The translations under genes and the position numbers were made by a program. 64,000 nt of DNA from JAEUHO01 sp046350655. Its GTDB lineage: Bacteria > Planctomycetota > PLA2 > JAEUHO01. Below are positions 26,499-34,907 of the stretch, piece by piece. Position 1 is the stretch's first letter; every line of letters begins with the position of its first letter. The notes below the pieces were generated by a model, which made no database searches, had not been told where the DNA came from, and was given only the letters and a program-made list of their open reading frames with translations. The stretch is taken from the NCBI GenBank assembly GCA_046350655.1, contig JAXMAB010000009.1:124001-188000 (forward strand). Reading direction: 5' to 3'.

Positions 26499-27497
26499 TC
26501 ACTCGGCCGCGAATTCGAGATCATCGTCTCGCAACCCCTCGAGCAGTTTGCCGCGCTCTTCAGTCGTGAGTGGGAACCAACGGCGGGACGGGATCGAGAT
26601 CGCGAGTTCATGGAGCTCGCGGGCGTCTTCGGGCGAATCCTGGTCTGCGCGTATCCAAGAGTCGTACCGCTTCATCCAGGACGAATACTCCGCGCAGAGT
26701 TCGAGGAGATCGGCGACCGTCTCGACACGCCTGCGGTTCTCACGGTGTCCGTCGAGTTCGCGGAGCAACTGCAGTTGAAGCCTAGCGACTTCAAAGTAGT
26801 AGCCACGTGCCGAAACCCGACGTTGGCGTTGGATCACAGAGCGGAGCGCCGCGGAGCCTTCCATGTGTTCCCGCGGCCATGGTTCATCGTCGGATGTGGG
26901 CGCACCGCTGGCGACGAAGCCCTGTACGTCGACCGGCTCCAGCAGCCAGTTGTCGATCCCTGCCGGATAGCGATCCGGTAGAGGGGGGCGCCGAGGCAGA
27001 ACTCCGGCGACTTCGAGCTCACGACTCGACGCAGCTTGAGCAGCCCTGTACTCGTCGTCTGACAGGCGGGCGAGCGGAATGGCCTGGTCGTCGTCAAGGC
27101 TCCGGAGGACCGCCGCGGCCGCGTCAATTCTCTCCGTCACAGGGTCGACAAAATCCGCTCGGAGCTCGGGTAGGTAGATCGGCGCATCGAGGTCGGAGAT
27201 CGCAATCTGGCTCATCTCCTTACTCCACGAGTCACGGAGCGCGTCGCGAACGGCGGCATCGGAGAACACCTTCGTGTCGGCGAGCGGTGCGGATCCAACG
27301 AGTGGAACGCCGTGGTCACGCTCACGACGCGGCGCCGCGGCGAGAATCGGCGCTGGCGACAGGGTCTCCGGTTGCGCCCGGCCATCGTCGGTGGACGACA
27401 CATCGAGTGCGGCAGGCGGCGTCGAGACGAAGAACTGCACGGCGGCCGCGAGGGCCGCCAGCGACAGCACGACTACGAATGCGCTCCGGATTCTCAT
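26499..27497 (-). CDS. Anchored paralog 2 of a tandem trio, unknown function
   Basis: The 332-residue protein starts MRIRSAFVVVLSLAALAAAV behind the ribosome-binding site GGGAGG. Shared blocks with its neighbours are LRSLDDDQAIPLARLSDDEY near residue 130, GYYFEVARLQLQLLRELDGHRENRRRVET near residue 235 (quoted in part by position), a YDSWIRADQDSPED segment and ISIPSRRW. The middle linker differs most between the three copies. The block spacing is the same, which indicates tandem duplication followed by divergence. The role is unknown. It lies 24 bp after paralog 1, consistent with one operon. Confidence 0.72.
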   Translation of the reverse strand: MRIRSAFVVVLSLAALAAAVQFFVSTPPAALDVSSTDDGRAQPETLSPAPILAAAPRRERDHGVPLVGSAPLADTKVFSDAAVRDALRDSWSKEMSQIAISDLDAPIYLPELRADFVDPVTERIDAAAAVLRSLDDDQAIPLARLSDDEYRAAQAASSRELEVAGVLPRRPPLPDRYPAGIDNWLLEPVDVQGFVASGAPTSDDEPWPREHMEGSAALRSVIQRQRRVSARGYYFEVARLQLQLLRELDGHRENRRRVETVADLLELCAEYSSWMKRYDSWIRADQDSPEDARELHELAISIPSRRWFPLTTEERGKLLEGLRDDDLEFAAE

Positions 27498-27521
27498 GTG
27501 GCCTCCCGGGGACTTCCGACG

Positions 27522-28436
27522 TCACTCGGTGCGGACATGCGCATCCGGAAAGGAGTCCAGCATTGCGTTGTCGAAGACCTCCTGCAAGTCCTTGGTGCGA
27601 TCGAGCGTCCAGTGCCGCCGCGGATTCGACCTGACGATGCTCTCAAGTTCTGAGTCGTCCTGGGCGCTGTCGGCCTCCGCGAACACCCAGGCCTGCTGAC
27701 GTTGAATCCACAGGCCAAACGCTCGGCCAAACGCGGATGCATCGGCTCGGGTCGACGCCCGACGCCGCTCGTCTCGATGGCCTGCATACTCGCGGAGCGA
27801 CGCCGGTCGAAGCCGTGCCACCTCGAACCTGTACTCACGCACTGCGCGTCTGCGGAGCCGCGCGACTGCGCCTGCGAACGAATCTCCGTCTGCCTCGTCG
27901 ACGCCAGTGAGATCGATAGGCTCCCGCGCCCACGCGTCCACGTCTTGTGGCTCCCGACTCGGAAGAACGTCCGGCGGCAACGGCCGAGTTGGCGAGAGGT
28001 CCTGACGTTGACCGAAGACTTGTTCCTGGACAACGCGGTACTCGTCGTCGTTCAGGTACACAAACTCCACCGCGAAGTCGTCGGTGAACGTCCGCAGTTC
28101 GCCGACGGCGCGTCGGATTCGAACGAGCACGTCATCGTCTAGGGGACTCGTCGTGGGCAACAGTGGCGAGCGCAGCGTTGCCTCCGTTGGTCTCGTTTCG
28201 CCGGGGGTGGTGGCCTCCTCGGCTACGGCTCCGATAATCCGAGCGTCGTGTGGGGGCGTCCGCTCGCACGCGCCGGCTAACACCGCGGCCGGCGGCACGC
28301 TGGCCCGCAGCGCGCCCGAGTCGTCCATGGGCAACGCAGCGGTCACAGCCGTGGGAGTCGACCCGATGAACTGCGCGGCGGCCGCGGCACCGACCGCGAG
28401 CATGACCACTGCGAGTAGCGCTCGCGCCAACTCCAT
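27522..28436 (-). CDS. Anchored paralog 1 of a tandem trio, unknown function
   Basis: The 304-residue protein starts MELARALLAVVMLAVGAAAA behind GAGGAGG. It has the same plan as the next two genes: hydrophobic N-terminus, variable Pro/Ala linker, LRTFTDDFAVEFVYLNDDEY near residue 115, REYRFEVARLRPASLREYAG near residue 200, W-I-Q-R-Q-Q-A-W, then ADSAQDDSELESIV. It is the first gene of the cluster. The gap upstream (28437-29003) should hold its promoter. No catalytic motif is apparent; the charged helical core suggests protein-protein contact. Confidence 0.72.
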   Translation of the reverse strand: MELARALLAVVMLAVGAAAAAQFIGSTPTAVTAALPMDDSGALRASVPPAAVLAGACERTPPHDARIIGAVAEEATTPGETRPTEATLRSPLLPTTSPLDDDVLVRIRRAVGELRTFTDDFAVEFVYLNDDEYRVVQEQVFGQRQDLSPTRPLPPDVLPSREPQDVDAWAREPIDLTGVDEADGDSFAGAVARLRRRAVREYRFEVARLRPASLREYAGHRDERRRASTRADASAFGRAFGLWIQRQQAWVFAEADSAQDDSELESIVRSNPRRHWTLDRTKDLQEVFDNAMLDSFPDAHVRTE

Positions 28437-29003
28437 GCTCTCGGCCTCCTCTACCCGTTGTTGTCCTAGTGTCCTTCGTCCCCGTGGTGTGCACCATCGG
28501 GGTTCGTGAGTGTGCTCTGCGTCCCCGCCGGGGCGGTACCCCTCCAGGCTGCGCCGCGATGGACGCCGACCCAGGGGGCCGGAAACGAGGAGGTCGTGCA
28601 GACGTCAGTCGGTTTCCGGACGCACCGGAACTCAAAGGCGAAGTCTGCCGTGTGGGGGGCGGCGCTCCTGCTCACCGCGATGCGCGCCCTCGCGCGCGCC
28701 GAGCGCGCGCGTCGAGATCGAGTTGCGCGAGGAGCCAGTCGGCGGTCTCGGGGTCGGCTATCGCGTTCGCGAGGCGCCTGAGCGACGCGTGGACTGTGCG
28801 GAGCAGTGCCACGGAACACGACGGCCGGCTCGGACCGGGCCAGCCCCAGGGCGCGTTGTCCCCCGACGGCAAGGCGCGTGCGCCTCGCGGGGACGCGGGC
28901 GAGAACGGGCGTGTCGCTCGAACTCATCGTCGCTCCATCCAGCGCGCCGGACGGTCGCTCGTCGTGGGGGCGGGCCGACGCGAGCCTTCCCCGTGCCGTC
29001 GAC
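28437..29003. other. Intergenic gap of 567 bp
   Basis: No convincing gene. A short minus-strand frame at 28672-28812 (GTG start, 46 residues, LLRTVHASLRRLANAIAD, then ADWLLAQLDLDARARRARG) has strongly GC-biased third positions but no ribosome-binding site. It may be a remnant of a lost gene. The promoter of the three-paralog cluster should lie near 28440-28520. Confidence 0.35.
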
Positions 29004-30860
29004 CTAGTCCTTCACGTAGTCCACGTAGCCGATCATCATCTCGTCCCAGGTCTGGTCGCCCCAGGTGACGGTGGCGGTGGGATCGGGGTTGTAGGGGTTG
29101 TTGGCGGAGTTGTCGAAGGTCGCCGTGCAGTGCAGGAGCGAGAAGCGCGGGATCTTGATCGGCGTCGCCAGACGGTAGGGGGTCTGCCAGTTGAAGTCGT
29201 ACTTCGGCACGTCGCAGATCACCGTCTCGGGCCCGCCCTTCACGGAGCGGAACGCGTACCGGAAGGACGTCCCGCGCACGTGCATGTGCGGCATGAAGGC
29301 GAGCACGCGCACGTCGAACGGGACGGGCAGGGAGCCCTCGGCCTTGTAGTTCGCCTCGCCCGGCGGGATCCGCAGGTCGAGCGCGAACGCGCCCGCCGTG
29401 AAGACCTCGTTCGTCGGCGGCTCCTTCTGGAAGACCAGCCCGATCTTCGTGCGGTCCTCCTGCGCGATGCCGTTCGGCGTGTAGTGCATCTGGAAGAGGA
29501 GCGTCGCCCCCGCGGGCAGACGCTTCGCCATCCCGTCCGGATAGCGGATCCCGCGCGCGCCCGGCACCATCGCCGCGAAGAACCCGAGATGGGGGGCGAA
29601 CGCGCCGCCGCGGCGGGCTCGCTGGCCCGCCGGCACCGCCGCCACGAGGACGTGGTGCACGACGTCGGGCGCGCCCGGCTGCACCTCGACCGCCTTCACC
29701 CAACGGTCCTCGGGGAACGACGTCTTGAGCTCGACGTACCGATAGGGGACGACCCCCTCGGCGGGGACGGCCTGCGCCGTCGGGAACTCGTAGACCGCGT
29801 CCGGCGTGCCGATGTCCCAGGCGTCCTTCGCCGGGACCGCCGGCGGGGCCGGGGCCTTCTCGAGGTCGCCCGGGGGCGCGCCGGCGTCGATCCACGCGAG
29901 GATCGCCGACTTCTCCTCGACGTCGAGGCGACGGTCGTTGAGCCACGTGCCCTTCTCGCCGGCCGCGTGCCAGGGCGGCATCCGGCCGTCGGCGACGGCC
30001 GCGCGCATCGTCGCGGTGCGCGACTTCACGTCGTCGTAGGTGCGCAGCGGGAACGGCGCGCCCTGCTCCGGGGCGTGGCACGCGACGCACCGCTTGTGCA
30101 CGATCGACGCGACCTTGCCGGCCCACGTGGGCGCGTCGGCCGGGGCCTCCGCGGCGGGCGCGAACGTCAGCGGGCAGCCCGGCGCCTCCGTGGACTCGAC
30201 CGCCACCGCGCGATGCCCCAGGACCGCCGACACGGCGTCGAGCAGGTAGTTCGCCGACGGCTGGGCCTTGCGTCCCCCGACGCCGTACTGGTCGTCCGCC
30301 GCCCCGACGTACCGGATGCGCCAGTTCGCGTCGAGCACCGCGACGGCGGTCGTCGTCGCCGCGCCGACCCGCTGCGCGATCGCGCCCGTGACGTCGCGCA
30401 GCACCGGGAAGTCCCAGCCCGCCTTCGTCACGAACGCCTTGAGCTCCTCCACCGACATCTCGTGGTCGCTCGACATGCCGACGAACCGGACGCCCTGCGG
30501 CGTGAGGTCCTTCGCGATCGCCGCGAGCCGCGGCGCGTAGACCATCGACACCGGGCACCCGGGCGCCGTCCACGCGAGCACGATCGCCTTCGCGTCCTTC
30601 CACTCCACGAGCGAGCGGGCCTTGCCGTCCAGGTCATCGAGCGTGAAGTTGTGGAGCGAGTCCACGCGCGCGGTGGGGAGCGCGCCGCGCTTGTCGCGGT
30701 CGCCCGCGCGCGCGGGACCGACCGAGACCAGCACGCCGGCGAGGACGGCGACGACGACCGACGAGACGACGAAGGCTCGGGACAAGGCGGGGGCTCCGGC
30801 GGACGCGGCCTTGGAAGGTACCAAGGTCCCGGGCGGGCCGGGGGTAGCATCGGCCACCAT
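29004..30860 (-). CDS. Redoxin / cytochrome c / copper-monooxygenase-like fusion protein
   Basis: The 618-residue exported protein has three parts. Residues 60-205 form an AhpC/TSA-type thioredoxin fold (FTLDDLDGKARSLVEW, WTAPGCPVSMVYAP with a single Cys, VRFVGMSSD). Residues 245-325 contain one c-type haem site (RCVACHAPEQG) followed by MPPWH. Residues 335-618 resemble the copper type II ascorbate-dependent monooxygenase fold, with ligands in DVVHHVLVA, LLFQMHYTP and FMPHMHVRG. The signal peptide (FVVSSVVVAVLAGVLVSVGPARA) starts about residue 28, so a TTG start near 30779 is an alternative. Related fusions occur in planctomycetes and myxobacteria. Substrate unknown. A secreted redox enzyme is likely. 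Confidence 0.85.
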   Translation of the reverse strand: MVADATPGPPGTLVPSKAASAGAPALSRAFVVSSVVVAVLAGVLVSVGPARAGDRDKRGALPTARVDSLHNFTLDDLDGKARSLVEWKDAKAIVLAWTAPGCPVSMVYAPRLAAIAKDLTPQGVRFVGMSSDHEMSVEELKAFVTKAGWDFPVLRDVTGAIAQRVGAATTTAVAVLDANWRIRYVGAADDQYGVGGRKAQPSANYLLDAVSAVLGHRAVAVESTEAPGCPLTFAPAAEAPADAPTWAGKVASIVHKRCVACHAPEQGAPFPLRTYDDVKSRTATMRAAVADGRMPPWHAAGEKGTWLNDRRLDVEEKSAILAWIDAGAPPGDLEKAPAPPAVPAKDAWDIGTPDAVYEFPTAQAVPAEGVVPYRYVELKTSFPEDRWVKAVEVQPGAPDVVHHVLVAAVPAGQRARRGGAFAPHLGFFAAMVPGARGIRYPDGMAKRLPAGATLLFQMHYTPNGIAQEDRTKIGLVFQKEPPTNEVFTAGAFALDLRIPPGEANYKAEGSLPVPFDVRVLAFMPHMHVRGTSFRYAFRSVKGGPETVICDVPKYDFNWQTPYRLATPIKIPRFSLLHCTATFDNSANNPYNPDPTATVTWGDQTWDEMMIGYVDYVKD

Positions 30861-30919
30861 CGCCGCACGCGCGGGACGTTTCGCCGCCCGTCGGGGCGCG
30901 TCCCGGGTCGGACCCGCCC

Positions 30920-31732
30920 ATGCCCTCGCCCGTGACCCTCCCGACGTGCAACTCGTTGTGGGTCGGGTCCGCGCTCGGCCCCCTCGAACGCACTTGCCTC
31001 CGCTCGTTCCTCGCGCAGGGGCACCCGGTCCGGCTCTGGACCTACGGGCCGGTGGACGGCGTCCCGGAGGGCGTCGAGGTGCGCGCCGCGGACGACGTCG
31101 TGCCCGCGGACGCGATGGCCCCGTACCGCGCGGCCGGCGCGCTCACGGTCGTGGCCAACCGGTTCCGCTACGCGCTGCAGCGCGCGTCGCTCGGCCTCTG
31201 GGTCGACTGCGACGTGCTCTGCCTGCGCCCGCTGCCCGACACGCCGTTCCTCTTCGGGCGTCAGGACGAACGACGCCTGAACACCGCGGTGCTGCGGTTG
31301 CCGGCCGACCACGCGATCGTCGGGGACCTCCTCGCGATGTTCGAGACGCCGCGTTTCGTGCCCCCTTGGGCGCGGTGGCGCCAACGGGTGCGGTACGCGC
31401 TCGGCTACCGGTTCCGTCCCGGCTTCGGGATCGCGAACCTGCGCTGGGGGACGACGGGCCCGGGCGCCTTCACGCACTACGCGGAGGCCCGCGGGCTCAC
31501 GGGCCTCGCGGTCCCGAAGGACGTCCTCTATCCCGTGGGGCTCCGCGACGCCGACGCGCTGCTCGACCCGAGGCCCGGCGCGGTGCGGCGCTTCCTCACG
31601 CCACGGAGCCTGTGCATCCACCTCTGGCACCGTGCGCTCACCGAGCAGACGGCCCCGCCGCCCGCCGGCTCGTTCGTGCGCGCGGTGATCGACGGGACGT
31701 GGCGCGACGCGCTCGCGGAGGCGCGGCCGTGA
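30920..31732 (+). CDS. Glycosyltransferase with DXD motif
   Basis: The 270-residue protein resembles the glycosyltransferase group with a DXD sugar-binding region (GT32-like). FLAQGHPVRLWTYGPVDGVP near residue 30 matches the family N-terminus, LGLWVDCDVLCLRPLP near residue 95 supplies the D-x-D motif, and NTAVLRLPADHAIV and CIHLWHRAL are later conserved parts. No membrane segment or signal is seen, so it should act in the cytoplasm on a nucleotide sugar. It overlaps the following glycosyltransferase by GTGA (31729-31732). The pair probably builds a surface glycan or glycolipid. Confidence 0.82.
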   Translation: MPSPVTLPTCNSLWVGSALGPLERTCLRSFLAQGHPVRLWTYGPVDGVPEGVEVRAADDVVPADAMAPYRAAGALTVVANRFRYALQRASLGLWVDCDVLCLRPLPDTPFLFGRQDERRLNTAVLRLPADHAIVGDLLAMFETPRFVPPWARWRQRVRYALGYRFRPGFGIANLRWGTTGPGAFTHYAEARGLTGLAVPKDVLYPVGLRDADALLDPRPGAVRRFLTPRSLCIHLWHRALTEQTAPPPAGSFVRAVIDGTWRDALAEARP

Positions 31733-32481
31733 GCGGGCTCGTCTCGGTCGTCGTGCCGACCTATCGCGAGGCGGCGAACCTGCCGTTGCTCGTGCCGCGG
31801 CTCGCCGACGCGATGGCCCGCGCGGGCCTCGCGTGGGAATGCGTCGTCGTCGACGACGACAGCCGCGACGGGACCGAGGCGGCGTGCGCGGCGCTCGCGG
31901 CGACGTTCCCGGTGCGGCTCGTCGTGCGGCGGGGCGAACGCGGGCTCGCGACGGCCGTGCTCGCGGGGTTCCGCGAGGCGCGCGGCGACCCGTTCGTCGT
32001 GATGGACGCCGACCTCTCGCACCCGCCCGAGGTGGTCCCGACGCTCGTGGCGGCCGTCCGCGAGGGCCGCGGCGACCTCGTGTTCGGCAGCCGCGCGGTC
32101 GAGGGCGCGTCGACGGACGAGCGCTGGGGGCTCGTGCGGCGGCTCAACTCGTGGGTCGCCACGTGCCTCGCGCGCCCGTTGACGCCGGCCGCCGACCCGA
32201 TGTCGGGCTTCTTCGCGCTCTCCCGCGCGACGCTCGCGACGGCGGCGCCGCTCGACCCCGTCGGCTACAAGATCGGCCTCGAACTGTCGGTGAAGTGCGT
32301 CGGGAGCCGCGTCGTCGAGGTGCCCATCCACTTCGCCGACCGCGCCCACGGCGAGAGCAAGCTCGGCGTGCGCGAGCGGCTGCGGTACCTGCGCCACCTC
32401 CTGCGGCTCTACGCGTTCCGCCTCTCGCGACGCGCCCGCGCCGCGCGGCGTCAACCGCCGGTCGCGCCGCCGAGCGCGTAG
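31729..32481 (+). CDS. Polyprenol-phosphate mannosyltransferase-type GT2 enzyme
   Basis: The 250-residue protein has the GT2 fold of Dpm1: VSVVVPTYREAANLPLL at the N-terminus, VVVDDDSRDGT near residue 40, FVVMDADLSHPPEVVPTLV with the D-x-D motif near residue 88, and GYKIGLELSVKC and HGESKLG in the acceptor region. There is no C-terminal membrane domain, as in the soluble Dpm1 branch. It should transfer a hexose from a nucleotide sugar to a polyprenyl phosphate, which would feed a membrane GT-C enzyme. The start GTG overlaps the previous gene. Its 3' end overlaps the convergent membrane-protein gene by 31 bp. Confidence 0.9.
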   Translation: MSGLVSVVVPTYREAANLPLLVPRLADAMARAGLAWECVVVDDDSRDGTEAACAALAATFPVRLVVRRGERGLATAVLAGFREARGDPFVVMDADLSHPPEVVPTLVAAVREGRGDLVFGSRAVEGASTDERWGLVRRLNSWVATCLARPLTPAADPMSGFFALSRATLATAAPLDPVGYKIGLELSVKCVGSRVVEVPIHFADRAHGESKLGVRERLRYLRHLLRLYAFRLSRRARAARRQPPVAPPSA

Positions 32482-34079
32482 ACGCGGAAGCCGCCGCCCT
32501 CGAACGCGACCGGATAGGGGAGCACGTGGTCCGCGGCCGCGACGTAGTAGCGCGCGCCGAAGTCGCGCGCGGCGCGCGAGACGGTCGCGGCCGGCAGGCG
32601 GTAGGCGTCGGCCTCGAGGCGGCGGAGCGCCGCGCCGCCGTCCGTCCGCAGGTCGGCGACGCCGGCCAGGTTCGCCAGCCGCGCCGCCCACGCGAGGATC
32701 TCGCGATCGGTCTGCGGGACGCACTTGAAGCTCACCACCTGCGCGCGCTCCGTCGCGAGGTGCGTCCGCGAGAGGAACGGGTCGACCAGCACCGTCGCGT
32801 CGACCGGCGCGTGGTCGCGGACCCACAGGAGCGCCGCCCGCACGCCCGACGGCATCGTCCGCAGGTACACGGGGTCCGCCCGCGTCGACGTCGCGAGCGC
32901 GCGCGCGTCGCGCGCGAACGCGGGCACGAGCGTCGCCCACACGAGACACGACGCCGCCACCGCCGCGACGCGCGCCCGCCCCCGCGGTCCCGGCACGCGC
33001 TCCGTGACGAGCGCGCCGGCCACGAGCGTCGCGCCGAGCGGCCACATCGCGTCGGGGAAGCGGAACCAGTAGACCTTCAGCAAGTCCACGCGACCGCACG
33101 CGAGCACCAGCAGCCCCACGGCCGCGAACACCGACGACGCCAGCGCGTACCGCGCGACGAACCGCGTCGTCGCCGTGCGACCGGAGCGGAGCCCCGCGAG
33201 GAGCACCCCGAGCGACAGCCCCCCGCGCAGGATCGACCCCGGCGTGTCCCAGTGCGGCGGGTACGTGTGGTGCGGGACGCGCAACAGGACGTAGATCTCG
33301 CCCGCGGCGCGGTGGTCGACGCCGGCGGCGGCCTGGAACATGCGCGCGATCGAGACGAGGCCCGGCGTCGCCGCGACGAGGCCCGCGACCACGGGGAGCA
33401 GCCATCCGGCGGGGGTACGCGAGGCCCGGTGGCCGTTCGTCGACGCGTCCGCGACCGGGTCGCGGCGGCTCCAGAGCAGGGCGAGCACGAGCGTGCCGGC
33501 CGCGTACGTGCCGACGAGGACGTGGCAGCTGACGGCGAGGCCCGTGAGCCCCGCCGCCGCGACCCACCGGCGCCGATGCGCGAGCAAGAGGGCGCCGAGG
33601 ACGGCCGCGTACGCGAACGTCTTCGTCTCGAACGAGCCCACGATCCACTCCTCGGCGACGACGGAGCGGTAGCGCTGGTAGAGGACGAGCAGCGGCGCCA
33701 CGAGCGCCGGGTGGACCCGAAGGCGCCGGAAGAGCGCCGCGAGGGCGGCGCTGACGCACGCGATCCCGACCAGCCGTCCCACGACGGCCGCGGGCAGGAT
33801 CCCGATCGACTTCGCGAGCGAGCCCGCGACGACGTTGTAGAGGTCGCGGTAGGGGACCGGCAGGTCGAGGTACCAGTCGCCGGGGATGAACGACGGGTCG
33901 CGGGCGTGCAGCGCCGCGACGAGGACGTCGGCCTCGTTGTGGTCGAGCAGGTGCCGGAGGGCGGCGGCGAGCACGAACGACACCGCGGCGAGCCCGACGT
34001 AGGTGAAGTACCCGGCGGGCGCGCCCGTCGTCGGCGACGTCGGCGACGTCGGCGGGGGGAGCGGGGACGGCGCGGTCAT
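32451..34079 (-). CDS. Polytopic membrane protein, GT-C/DUF6798-like
   Basis: The 542-residue protein has about nine or ten transmembrane segments starting at residue 25 (YFTYVGLAAVSFVLAAALRH). It then has a soluble C-terminal domain from about residue 395 (DPVYLRTMPSGVRAALLWVR, DATVLVDPFLSRTHLATERA). The layout is that of lipid-linked sugar (GT-C-like) membrane proteins; the C-terminal part recalls DUF6798, a tentative recollection. The ATG at 34079 is the first plausible start. The neighbouring Dpm1-type enzyme could supply its donor. A copy of the dispersed repeat lies inside the gene at 33411-33437 and encodes NGHRASRT in a probable loop. Confidence 0.72.
   Translation of the reverse strand: MTAPSPLPPPTSPTSPTTGAPAGYFTYVGLAAVSFVLAAALRHLLDHNEADVLVAALHARDPSFIPGDWYLDLPVPYRDLYNVVAGSLAKSIGILPAAVVGRLVGIACVSAALAALFRRLRVHPALVAPLLVLYQRYRSVVAEEWIVGSFETKTFAYAAVLGALLLAHRRRWVAAAGLTGLAVSCHVLVGTYAAGTLVLALLWSRRDPVADASTNGHRASRTPAGWLLPVVAGLVAATPGLVSIARMFQAAAGVDHRAAGEIYVLLRVPHHTYPPHWDTPGSILRGGLSLGVLLAGLRSGRTATTRFVARYALASSVFAAVGLLVLACGRVDLLKVYWFRFPDAMWPLGATLVAGALVTERVPGPRGRARVAAVAASCLVWATLVPAFARDARALATSTRADPVYLRTMPSGVRAALLWVRDHAPVDATVLVDPFLSRTHLATERAQVVSFKCVPQTDREILAWAARLANLAGVADLRTDGGAALRRLEADAYRLPAATVSRAARDFGARYYVAAADHVLPYPVAFEGGGFRVYALGGATGG
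33411..33437 (-). repeat. Dispersed repeat copy inside a coding region
   Basis: The first 22 bases equal those at 14923-14944, and 20 bases (CGCGAGGCCCGGTGGCCGTT) recur as the reverse complement near the smpB stop. It keeps the frame of the membrane-protein gene. This is the only clear copy of the family that lies well within a gene. Confidence 0.75.
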
Positions 34080-34266
34080 GCGAGGACCGCGGCGACGGTC
34101 GGACGCTGGACGCCGCGCCTCGCGTTCACGCCGCACCCGCGGTCGTCGCGCCAAGGGCCCGGCGTCGTTGCGAGGGGCTCGATCACGCCGCGCATTCTCG
34201 CCGCGAGCGTCGTCCGACGCGATCTTCCCGAGGCGGCGGACCGCGCGGCGCCGCCGCCGGCCCCGC

Positions 34267-34596
34267 TCACTCCGGCGGCGTGCGCCGCGTCCGTGTCGCG
34301 GACGCTCGCGCGGGGGCGTCCTGCGGTCCGAGCCGGACTTCGACGGCGTCGCCGACCTTCGCCCCCGCGCGCGCGAGCACCGTTGCGGGGACGAGGAGCC
34401 AGTGCCGCGACGACCGGGCGACGACGTGGCTCTCGAAGGCCACGCCGCCGATCTCGGCTGCCGCCGCGTGCCCCCTCCGCCCCGGGCGGAGGGCCTGCGC
34501 ACGGGTGCCCCAGCGGTCGGCGGGATCGAACGGCACCTCCACCGCGGCGCCCTTGTGCCCGTCGAGGATCCACGCGCGGAATCGGTCGAGGCCCAT
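34267..34596 (-). CDS. DUF1905-domain protein
   Basis: The 109-residue protein fits the small beta-barrel domain DUF1905: AWILDGHKGAAVEVPFDPAD, a central EIGGVAFESHVVARSSRHWLLV region and the closing GAKVGDAVEVRL. The C-terminus is a basic tail. Function of the domain is unknown; it often occurs alone or with YdeI/OmpD-associated domains. It stands alone here. A 187-bp gap to the membrane-protein gene start shows nothing recognised. Confidence 0.78.
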   Translation of the reverse strand: MGLDRFRAWILDGHKGAAVEVPFDPADRWGTRAQALRPGRRGHAAAAEIGGVAFESHVVARSSRHWLLVPATVLARAGAKVGDAVEVRLGPQDAPARASATRTRRTPPE

Positions 34597-34666
34597 GCGG
34601 TCATCCTAACGCGACCGGTTCGGCGGCCCCTCCGGAGCGATCCCGGGCCGCCCACGTCGCGCCTCA

Positions 34667-34831
34667 CGGAACGGTCCCGTCCGCGTTGCGCGAGGGCGTT
34701 TCGCAAGGTCGTTCGCTCGCCCGGCCCGCGTTCGCGGGGAACGGCTCGCCGGTCCGGAAGCACCGTGAAGGTGCGGCGGTCGCGACCGCGAGAAGGGCCT
34801 CATCGCCCGACGGGTCGCCGTCGTAAGTCGC
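34667..34831 (-). pseudogene. Decayed partial copy of the HhH glycosylase-like gene
   Basis: Read on the minus strand this segment encodes YDGDPSGDEALLAVATAAP and then RTGEPF and SERPCETPSRNADGTV. The intact gene at 35603-36124 has YGDPSGDDAVLAVAKAGR, LTGEQF, and SKRPAKRHASNAEETV in the same order and spacing. The DNA also aligns, for example CGCCCGACGGGTCGCCGT in both. The start region and the whole C-terminal HhH part are missing. It fills most of the 311-bp gap 34597-34907. Confidence 0.8.
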
Positions 34832-34907
34832 CCGGTTCCGGTTCGAGCAGCCTTTGGCCTCCACTCGGGAAGCGCGCCGCTCCGCGACACGCAGTGCGTG
34901 GGGCCGG

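Noticed and set aside
28672..28812. 46-residue minus-strand frame
   Set aside because: It has coding-like third positions but no start signal or family; left as a possible remnant only.
34811..34831. Part of the dispersed 3'-end repeat family
   Set aside because: The similarity in this stretch is to the HhH gene at about 36047-36066, so it is explained by the gene duplication.
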